From Candidatus Cloacimonadota bacterium (GTDB taxonomy: Bacteria; Cloacimonadota; Cloacimonadia; JGIOTU-2), in contig JAFGDR010000023.1 of assembly GCA_016932035.1 (NCBI GenBank), forward strand, positions 1 to 64,000: 64,000 nucleotides of DNA, read 5' to 3'. A model generated the notes under the pieces. It saw only the letters and a list, made by a program, of their open reading frames with translations, made no database searches and was not told the DNA's origin. This document shows, piece by piece, positions 9,971-18,116 of this stretch (positions are counted from its first letter, which is position 1; each line of letters starts with the position of its first letter). The translations under genes and the position numbers were made by a program.

Positions 9971-12900
9971 GTGAAAAATGTTTTTTTCACGGGCATACTT
10001 TTTATGCTCCTGCTGCCATTAAGTGTAACGGCACTTGATATACAATCCACTGATACCAATCTCTTAATTACAGGAAAATTCGATCCATGTACTGTTGAGA
10101 CAGAAAAAAGGGGAGAGTCTCAATTCTGCTCGCTTAGTATAGACGGTTATGCTTCAACAGGAGAGCCGGGCAAAGCTTCATTGCCTGTTTTTTCTCAACT
10201 CTTTGCATTACCACCATCCGGAAGTTACATGTTATCTGATTTTTCTTTCACATATGATGAACAGGTCATAGATGAAAAGATACGGCCTTTCGGTTGGGAA
10301 GATGATCTCACTCTTGATGAAGATTTTTACAAACAAGATGAATGGTATCCCAATGAAATAGTAACCATCGGCTCACCGGTTATCATGCGGGGATATAGAT
10401 TCTGCCAGATTTCGATCGCAGCTGTTCAGTACAATCCTGCACAGAACATGATACGAACTCTAAAAGATATCAAAGCAGAGTTTGAACTTGATACATCAAA
10501 CGATGAAAATCCTTTAACAGATACTAAAAACAGGTCGTCATACTCATTTTCAAAAATTGCATCAGAACATATTTATGGAATGAGTAAGGACGGCATCAAC
10601 GATAATGGAAGCTATCTCATCATAACACCAGACGCTTGTGCATATTCACTTGAATTACTGGCTGAGTGGAAGAGAAAACTTGGTCATGAGGTGACCATCA
10701 CACTCCTCTCTGAAATAGGAGCTTCACCTGATAATTATGATATAAAAGACTACATTCAGAACGCCTATCTTTCGTGGGATGTTCCCCCGGAATTCGTTAT
10801 TCTCGTTGGAGATGTTACAGGTAATTTTATAATGCCATCATTTTATGTTGATGGGTATTTGACACCATACGATGTCTCAGATCATCCATATACACTCCTT
10901 GATGGAACGGACTATTTTCCTGATATTTATATCGGTCGTATTTCAATTCAAAGTTTAATGAACCTGAATACTATTATTACAAAAATTATTACGTATGAAA
11001 GTACTTATATTGCAGGAAATTGGTATGATGAAGCACTCATGATATCCTGTATCGATCCTGAGTATGGTATGTTTACACACTATATTACGAAATTAAATAT
11101 TGGAACAAAGCTTTATTATGATGGTTTCAACCAGGTTGATTTCTTTACGTATCCGATGAATGTCGGCATTCCTCAGTTAATCAGCATGATCGATGACGGG
11201 TACACATTGATCAATTTCAGAGGTTTTGGGAGTCCGCTCTATTGGTGCAACTCCTATGGGTATCACTTTTTAAATTCATCTGATTTGCCCTCTTTGAATA
11301 ACGGTTTCATGCTTCCCATGCTAACGAGTATGACCTGCGGCGGGGGTGACTTCGCTTTCACCGAAGCAGACCAATGTTTCGGTGAATTATGGATGGCAGA
11401 AGGTACACCCTCAAATCCAAGAGGTTCAATCGGATTTATTGGACCGAGTGAATGGGACACAAAAACTCCATGGAATAATTGTAATGATATGGGAATCTAT
11501 CAGGGTATCACACAGGAAGATCTCTTTCGATGCGGCGAGATGATGCTTCGCGGAAAGATGGAACTTTATAATAATTATCCTCACAACCATGCCTGGGGTG
11601 GTTCACTCGATTCTGATCAATTCTATTTTTATGTGTACAACCTGCTCGGTGATCCAGGATTGCAGGTTTGGACTGATGAACCAAAAGATATTACGGTTAT
11701 CACTGAAGATGAAATATCTGATATGCAAAATTATCTGGTTGTGGAAATTGATGTTGATGATGAAAAATCAGACTTCATGGTTTCCCTTACAAAAGATGGA
11801 GCACTTATCACAAAAGGTATGACTGATGAAAATGGCAGTGTAACACTCTTTGCTGATTTTCTTGTTGATTCATACCAGGTAACAGCATCGAAGTATGAAT
11901 TTCTTCCTGAGGTCGTTAATATATCTGTCAATGCAGAAAGCCAACTTGACGTGACTGAAGTTACTTTCATCGATGATCCAATTTCAGGTACTGATGCTGA
12001 GTATTCTGTTACGCTTGATAATCCTAATCTCATTAATGCCGAAGATATTGAAATAATGATCTCGACTGATGAAGAAGCTGTAACAGTCATTACAGACAGC
12101 GCTTACGTGCAGAATATCCCAGTAGGTGCATCACATACCTTTGAAAATCTCCTTCTAAGCATTAATGAAAAATGGGCGGCTGGTAAAACCGCGAATGTTG
12201 ACGTGAATATCAGCTCTAATTTTGGAGATCAGTCATATATCATTCCGGTAGAGATAGTGAGTCCTGAGCTTGTTCTTATGGACTTTCTCGTTCAAAATGC
12301 AGATACCTGTCTCATTCAAAACCAACAAGATAACGTCATCATCAAACTTACAAATACAGGTGATGTGCAAACAGGATATATCAGCGCGACTCTTTTGTGT
12401 ACAAATGGTAAAGCTGATGTCATCCAGGATGTCAGTTTCTATAACTCAATAGCAGTTGGAGAAACAGGGTCAAATCTTGTATATTTCTCTGTATTACCGG
12501 ATGAAGTAATAACAGGTGAGATCGCCCAGTTCGAGTTAGAGATTACGAAAAATGACTCTATTGTACAAACTCTTCAATTCTCAATACCTATTGGCTTAAT
12601 AGAAGAAACGAGCCCAACCTTCTCAAATTATGGGTACTATGCAATTGAAAGTTCAGATACAGGATTTTTCAATGCTCCGGTATATGATTGGGTAGAACTC
12701 AATCCTGCAATGGGAGGACAGGGGATACCTGTTTGGGGAGATTATACATCGGTCGATGGATACACAAAAATTCTCAATCTGCCTTTTGGATTTACGTATT
12801 TCGGGAACTTTTATGAAACGATATCAATATCATCAAGCGGTTGGCTTTCAATGGGAGAAGAAATAATTTATCACAGGAACAGGACAATACCCTCCGGATG

Positions 12901-14884
12901 TGGACCTTCAGCGATGATCGCACCATTCTGGGATAACCTGCAGAATGGGATCATTTTTTCGTGGTTTGATCAGGATGAGCATAGATACATTATTGAATGG
13001 CAGGCATTTGAAAATTTTTATGATCCCAGTGTAAAAGAAACGTTTGAAGTTATTTTGTATGATCCGGAATATTACCCGACTCCAACAGGCGACGGCGAGA
13101 TTCTGTTCCAGTACCAGACAATATCAAATGTTGATCAGGACGAGAACTATGCGACCGTTGGCATTGAGAATTTTCCTCAAACGGATGGTGTTCTCATGAC
13201 CTATGCAAATATCTATGCACCAACTGCACATACCCTCCAGAATGAAACTGCCATTCTTTTCACAATAAAAGAAGGACCTGATATTCCGCTCCTTGAGATC
13301 GCACCGCAGCAGCTGGAATTTACCATTCCTCAGGATACTACTGAAACTGCATATCTGACACTTACGAATTCATCAACACAAGAGTTATCATATTGGATAG
13401 AATCATCTCATTTTTCACGGGATGAAGCAAAGGAAGGCGGCAAAAGTATCGAGAACGACTTTATTCTCTGTACAACAGCATCATATGTTCCCGTCATTCC
13501 TATTCAGATTCTGTGCTATCTTTATCATAACAGTCCGGATGATGAACCAGTTTACGGTGTTCGTCTGGACTTCTCTGATGGTGTGTTCGTGAACACCGCA
13601 GACAATGTGGCATCTCTTAACTATAATGGAGAAACAGGAATGGGAGCTTCTGTTACCTGGGGCTTCGGGAATGGAACTCCCGTTTATATTTCAGGGGTGC
13701 ATGGATTCCAGATCAATGTTACTATAGATCCAAGTATTACAGGACCGATCGAAGTTGGATGGTATCTCGAAGGTGACGGTTCAGGAACTGCTCCACATTC
13801 AAAAGAAGGAACCTTTACACTACAACCTTCAACCAATTCATATCTATGGATGGACTATCCCGATGGGGGAGAAACACTTGTTTACAGTACAATAGATACG
13901 ATCAGATGGTTTACCTATGGATCGATTGATAATGTGTCGGTTTATCTTTCACGAGATAACTGTAATACATGGGAAACACTAGCCGAAAATATCCCGAATA
14001 CTAACGAATTAGCATATACAGTTGCTGGTGTACTTTCTGATAATTGCAGGATCAAAGTTCAGAATACTAATGGATCACAGAATGATATGTCGGATAATAC
14101 ATTCTCAATCAATATATTCGATATTACTCATCCTGAAAATGGTGAAGTACTGGAATATAATACATTGGATACTCTTATATGGTATTATACAGGTATTTAT
14201 CAAAATGTGATACTCCAATTCTCTCCTAATAACGGCTATACCTGGGAAACGATCAACAACGAAATGCCTAATGCTGGTACTTATGAATATACTGTCCCGG
14301 GTCCTCCCTCACGATGGTGTGCATTCAGGATCATTTCACCTGATTATACAACATCAAACAGAACTTTGGGAGTCTTCACGATTGTAGACACACCGATTGG
14401 CTGGCTGCAGGTTGGTGCGTCATCAGGAACACTTGAACCTGGAGGTTCAGCGCTCATTCCGATACACGTCAATACAACAGAATTAGAAGCAGGATATTAC
14501 GAAGCATATGTCTGTGTTACCTCTCAAATAGGGCAGAAGATCAACATTCCTATTATGCTGGAAGTAAGTTATGGCAATGATGATGAACCTCAAGAAGATG
14601 TCGCAAATACTACGATATATCCTAATCCATTTATTTCTTCTGCTACGATTTCGTATTACAAAACTAAGAATTCCCAAGATCATGTAGAAATTATCATTTA
14701 TAACATAAAGGGTCAACTGATTAGGGAAATTGAAGATATACATTCACAGCAGGGAGTAAATGAAGTAGTATGGAATGGTAAAGATCGCTATGGAAAAAGC
14801 GTTTCATCAGGTTTGTACTATTATCAGATAAAAGTTGGAAACGAAATAATTGGAACGAATAAATGTCTTCTCATGAGAGAATAG
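9971..14884 (+). CDS. T9SS-secreted gingipain-like (C25) protein lacking the catalytic His
   Basis: A GTG start follows GGGGAGG; the signal peptide ends at SVTA. Residues about 210-560 form a C25 (gingipain) fold: YLIITPDA, EFVILVGDV, YIGRIS and MTCGGG with the expected Cys456. The usual His of the GHG motif is replaced: residues 418-421 read GFGS, with Phe419 encoded by TTT. Downstream are immunoglobulin-like stretches (about 660-860), a NIDO-like region (about 870-1110), further beta-sandwich repeats, and a T9SS sorting domain (YPNPF near 1550, then IIYNIKGQLIREI and SSGLYYYQI). Likely exported and surface-attached, probably as a non-proteolytic binding protein; alternatively a degenerate protease. 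Confidence 0.85.
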   Translation: MKNVFFTGILFMLLLPLSVTALDIQSTDTNLLITGKFDPCTVETEKRGESQFCSLSIDGYASTGEPGKASLPVFSQLFALPPSGSYMLSDFSFTYDEQVIDEKIRPFGWEDDLTLDEDFYKQDEWYPNEIVTIGSPVIMRGYRFCQISIAAVQYNPAQNMIRTLKDIKAEFELDTSNDENPLTDTKNRSSYSFSKIASEHIYGMSKDGINDNGSYLIITPDACAYSLELLAEWKRKLGHEVTITLLSEIGASPDNYDIKDYIQNAYLSWDVPPEFVILVGDVTGNFIMPSFYVDGYLTPYDVSDHPYTLLDGTDYFPDIYIGRISIQSLMNLNTIITKIITYESTYIAGNWYDEALMISCIDPEYGMFTHYITKLNIGTKLYYDGFNQVDFFTYPMNVGIPQLISMIDDGYTLINFRGFGSPLYWCNSYGYHFLNSSDLPSLNNGFMLPMLTSMTCGGGDFAFTEADQCFGELWMAEGTPSNPRGSIGFIGPSEWDTKTPWNNCNDMGIYQGITQEDLFRCGEMMLRGKMELYNNYPHNHAWGGSLDSDQFYFYVYNLLGDPGLQVWTDEPKDITVITEDEISDMQNYLVVEIDVDDEKSDFMVSLTKDGALITKGMTDENGSVTLFADFLVDSYQVTASKYEFLPEVVNISVNAESQLDVTEVTFIDDPISGTDAEYSVTLDNPNLINAEDIEIMISTDEEAVTVITDSAYVQNIPVGASHTFENLLLSINEKWAAGKTANVDVNISSNFGDQSYIIPVEIVSPELVLMDFLVQNADTCLIQNQQDNVIIKLTNTGDVQTGYISATLLCTNGKADVIQDVSFYNSIAVGETGSNLVYFSVLPDEVITGEIAQFELEITKNDSIVQTLQFSIPIGLIEETSPTFSNYGYYAIESSDTGFFNAPVYDWVELNPAMGGQGIPVWGDYTSVDGYTKILNLPFGFTYFGNFYETISISSSGWLSMGEEIIYHRNRTIPSGCGPSAMIAPFWDNLQNGIIFSWFDQDEHRYIIEWQAFENFYDPSVKETFEVILYDPEYYPTPTGDGEILFQYQTISNVDQDENYATVGIENFPQTDGVLMTYANIYAPTAHTLQNETAILFTIKEGPDIPLLEIAPQQLEFTIPQDTTETAYLTLTNSSTQELSYWIESSHFSRDEAKEGGKSIENDFILCTTASYVPVIPIQILCYLYHNSPDDEPVYGVRLDFSDGVFVNTADNVASLNYNGETGMGASVTWGFGNGTPVYISGVHGFQINVTIDPSITGPIEVGWYLEGDGSGTAPHSKEGTFTLQPSTNSYLWMDYPDGGETLVYSTIDTIRWFTYGSIDNVSVYLSRDNCNTWETLAENIPNTNELAYTVAGVLSDNCRIKVQNTNGSQNDMSDNTFSINIFDITHPENGEVLEYNTLDTLIWYYTGIYQNVILQFSPNNGYTWETINNEMPNAGTYEYTVPGPPSRWCAFRIISPDYTTSNRTLGVFTIVDTPIGWLQVGASSGTLEPGGSALIPIHVNTTELEAGYYEAYVCVTSQIGQKINIPIMLEVSYGNDDEPQEDVANTTIYPNPFISSATISYYKTKNSQDHVEIIIYNIKGQLIREIEDIHSQQGVNEVVWNGKDRYGKSVSSGLYYYQIKVGNEIIGTNKCLLMRE

Positions 14885-14910
14885 CATAAACAAAACAATT
14901 AATTATACCT

Positions 14911-14945
14911 GAAGGCGATATTGGCGAATATCGCCTTCATTTTTC
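14911..14945 (+). terminator. Rho-independent terminator after gingipain-like gene
   Basis: A perfect 12-base stem, GAAGGCGATATT and AATATCGCCTTC, with a GGCG loop, is followed by ATTTTT. It lies 26 bases after the stop at 14884, marking this gene as a single transcription unit. Confidence 0.85.
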
Positions 14946-15060
14946 GGGAATTAAATTGATTATAATAATATCCTCATTTAAGATACTCGACCTATTTACT
15001 ATTTCTTGACAAATATTTCATACGAGATTTCGAAGCATTTAAGCATCGTGGAGGTGTGAA

Positions 15061-16602
15061 ATGAGTAGAAAAAAAATTATATTTGGTGTGGTTTTAATTC
15101 TTTTTTGTACGAGTCTGCTTTCAGCACAGGTAAATTTTCAGCATGTCTGCACATTGCATAAACCCAGTTCGGGAATCAGTTATCAAGTTACTCAACTATT
15201 TGATTATGATAATAACGATATTGATGAAATAATTACACAATATTATGATGTGGATCAGTATCTTCAGTATATTATTATCTCTGATATTTCAGGAACTATT
15301 ATAGATTCGATCGTTATTGATGATTGGTTTTTTTATGATGAATATGTTGTTAGTGATGAAGTAATCTTATTCAATAAAAGTGGAGTGAATGTTATTATGA
15401 GAGCTCAAGTTCCATATTTTCAAGGAAGATTAAGATTTTCACTTCAAGATTGTGAAACCCTTTCTTACATTGATTCTCTGAATATCTTTCCTTTAAACAA
15501 CAGCATGTTTTCAGAAGTATTTATTATTGATTTTTATCAAAATGATAATGAGGATATTTTTCTTGTAGGAGCAAATGAATTTAGTTTTTTTGCTAAGGAA
15601 GATCCCAACCATACATGTTTGTTTAAGTTCAAGATTGATAATGATTCTTTGAATTATATTGATGGATATTATAATACTGGGATGACCTGTGTTCATCCAG
15701 ATAATATCGTACTTCTTTCTGTTGGTAAATATTCTTATGCTTCAGTTGGTTCAGGTGTGTCTTGTTTTAGTTATTACTACTTGCAAAAAATAACAAAAGT
15801 CGAGCCAATCTTACAAACACAACTTCATTCTACAGGAGGTAATGTTGTTTGGGAAAAAGATTCGAAAGAAACATATTACCATTATCCAAAAAATTATGAT
15901 GTTATCACAAAAAACAATCAAGATGATTCACCGCAGGTTCTACAATATCGCAGGCTCGATTCGGACGATGGAACATCTGTTCATTTTAAAGCGTATGAAA
16001 CCATAAACTGGCAAGAGATTTGGTCTAAAGAAGATTCACAAATTGGCTTAGGAAAAATAACTGCATCAAGTTGTGTTCAGGTAAACAATGAAGACCATTA
16101 TGTGATGTATTTCAGGGGTGATAAGCTTGAAATAAGAGACAGATTGAATGGTAACATCATTCATCACCAGGATTCTGTACTTGCAGTATGTGACATACTC
16201 AGAAAAAGCGATGGGGACCTTCTCTTCTTTGTAGAAAAAGATGATGAAACCGGTTACGATGTTTACTCTCTCGATGGACCTATCTTCGTTTCAAATGATG
16301 AACCACCTACACAAAATGAATTCGTAATTGAACAGTATCCGAATCCATTTAAAAATGACATAACCTTTTCCTTCTCATCAAAAGAACCGACTCAAAATGT
16401 TGGGATAAAGATTTATAATATCAAGGGTCAATTGGAAAGAGCACTCCGCTTCAACACTTCTTCGCTTTCTCGCTTTCACACTGTCATTTGGGATGGACGC
16501 GATAACAGCGGAAATGCAGTTTCACAAGGCGTTTATCTCTATCGCATAAATTTAAATAAACAAGAAATTTCCGGTAAAATTATTAAACTCGATGAGGAGT
16601 AG
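15061..16602 (+). CDS. T9SS-secreted repeat-type surface protein, paralogue 1
   Basis: A signal peptide (to LLSAQ) is followed by a region beginning LFDYDNNDIDEII, similar to the calcium-loop FG-GAP/VCBS motif, and long beta-rich sequence of no family I recognise. The last 85 residues are a T9SS sorting domain (QYPNPF, KIYNIKGQLE, WDGRDNSG, GVYLYRINL). The protein is probably exported through the outer membrane and anchored. It forms a tandem pair with 16605-18116, only two bases apart, with which it shares about 100 nearly identical residues before the sorting domain. Ribosome site GGAGGTG precedes the ATG. Function unknown. Confidence 0.82.
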   Translation: MSRKKIIFGVVLILFCTSLLSAQVNFQHVCTLHKPSSGISYQVTQLFDYDNNDIDEIITQYYDVDQYLQYIIISDISGTIIDSIVIDDWFFYDEYVVSDEVILFNKSGVNVIMRAQVPYFQGRLRFSLQDCETLSYIDSLNIFPLNNSMFSEVFIIDFYQNDNEDIFLVGANEFSFFAKEDPNHTCLFKFKIDNDSLNYIDGYYNTGMTCVHPDNIVLLSVGKYSYASVGSGVSCFSYYYLQKITKVEPILQTQLHSTGGNVVWEKDSKETYYHYPKNYDVITKNNQDDSPQVLQYRRLDSDDGTSVHFKAYETINWQEIWSKEDSQIGLGKITASSCVQVNNEDHYVMYFRGDKLEIRDRLNGNIIHHQDSVLAVCDILRKSDGDLLFFVEKDDETGYDVYSLDGPIFVSNDEPPTQNEFVIEQYPNPFKNDITFSFSSKEPTQNVGIKIYNIKGQLERALRFNTSSLSRFHTVIWDGRDNSGNAVSQGVYLYRINLNKQEISGKIIKLDEE

Positions 16603-16604
16603 TT

Positions 16605-18116
16605 ATGAAAAAAATATTTCTTCCCGTTTTGATTCTTGTCCTTTTCGCAAGCATTGTTTCGGCAGATGTGCAATTTCAGTATGAGTTTACGATCGATAAA
16701 TTTAATAGTAATGATATACTCCAAAAAGTATATTTATTCGATTATAATAATGACGGAATTGATGATTATGCAATCGACTATAGTTGCTACGAAGCGTATG
16801 GATTGTTTTATAAATATGTATCAGGATTATACAATAGCGAAGGTGCTCTATTTGATGAACTACATCCAGATTGGTACGAAAGATATTATTTTTTTCAAAA
16901 CTACAATTTAGAAAATAGATCAATCTTTATTCATTCTCTGGACGATTCGCTTTTTATCCAGTTAAAGGAATATAATACTGGCAGTATTCTCGATTCTATT
17001 AAAATTACTATTACAGAAGGTCATTTTTTCACTTATATAACTGATGTAAATTCAAAAGTGTTAAATGACACTACGTATCTTTTCGTTGGTGCTATGAAGA
17101 AATGGAATTATATTGGAGATGAATACTTTACATCATATTTTTTTATTTTAAAGATTGTTGAAGATGAAATATTTCATCAGGAAGGCATTGAGAATAGTGG
17201 ATTCAATAGTATTAATGCGAATAACAAAAATTTAAGTATCGGATTTTTTTATGATAATCTTGATAATGCTGCTTATGGCTCTGAAACTTTTAATTATTAT
17301 TTAAAATGTACATCATTCCAAGATAGTAATTCAGTTGAATCGTTGCATTATGCTGGAGGTTTGCTGTACTACACAACACCCAACGAATGGAATCATTGCC
17401 CTCAAAATTACGAGATACTTACAAAAAATCCTCTAGGTGATTATCCCCATGTTCTGTATTACCAGCAGTATGATAGTGAAGATGGAGATTCTGTCTTTTT
17501 CTATGCTTACGATCTTGATATTCCGGAAAAGGTGTGGTCAAGAGAGGATACATTATTAAATGATAGTAAGATAACAGCATCAACCTGCGTAATGGTCAAT
17601 GATGAAGTCCATTACGTTATGTACTTCTATGACAATCATACACTTGAAATACGAGACCGTTTAAACGGCAATATAGTGCATCAACAGGATTCGGTTTTTA
17701 TAGTAAGCGATATTTTAAGAAAAAGTAATGGTGACCTGCTTTTCTTTGTAGAAAAGAATGATGAAACAGGTTATGATGTCTATTCATTCGATGGACCGAT
17801 ATTTGTTTCAAATGATGAATCACCTACACAAAATGAATTCGTGATTGAACAGTTTCCGAATCCCTTTAGGAATCATATTACGTTCTCTTTCAAATCAAAA
17901 GAACTAATACAAAATGCTGAGATAAAGATTTATAATATCAAAGGACAACTGATTCAAGAGCTTCACCCTTTCTCCTCATCACCACTTCACCATTTCGAAT
18001 CAACGTGGGATGGAAACGATAAACATGGACAGAAAGTAACTCCTGGTCTGTATTTGTATCAGGTTCTCATCAATGGGGAGCAAAAAGCAGAAAGGAAATG
18101 CCTGTTGATTGAATAA
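16605..18116 (+). CDS. T9SS-secreted repeat-type surface protein, paralogue 2
   Basis: Same architecture as its upstream neighbour: signal peptide (to IVSA), an early LFDYNNDGIDDY loop, divergent middle, then a strongly conserved block (EIRDRLNGNIVHQQDS, DILRKSNGDLLFFVEK, VYSFDGPIFVSNDE) and the T9SS sorting domain with FPNPF and KIYNIKGQLIQEL. The pair arose by tandem duplication, with the N-terminal halves diverging. The stop TAA overlaps the next ATG by one base, so this gene and the CapA-type gene are translationally coupled. Molecular function not known. Confidence 0.82.
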   Translation: MKKIFLPVLILVLFASIVSADVQFQYEFTIDKFNSNDILQKVYLFDYNNDGIDDYAIDYSCYEAYGLFYKYVSGLYNSEGALFDELHPDWYERYYFFQNYNLENRSIFIHSLDDSLFIQLKEYNTGSILDSIKITITEGHFFTYITDVNSKVLNDTTYLFVGAMKKWNYIGDEYFTSYFFILKIVEDEIFHQEGIENSGFNSINANNKNLSIGFFYDNLDNAAYGSETFNYYLKCTSFQDSNSVESLHYAGGLLYYTTPNEWNHCPQNYEILTKNPLGDYPHVLYYQQYDSEDGDSVFFYAYDLDIPEKVWSREDTLLNDSKITASTCVMVNDEVHYVMYFYDNHTLEIRDRLNGNIVHQQDSVFIVSDILRKSNGDLLFFVEKNDETGYDVYSFDGPIFVSNDESPTQNEFVIEQFPNPFRNHITFSFKSKELIQNAEIKIYNIKGQLIQELHPFSSSPLHHFESTWDGNDKHGQKVTPGLYLYQVLINGEQKAERKCLLIE

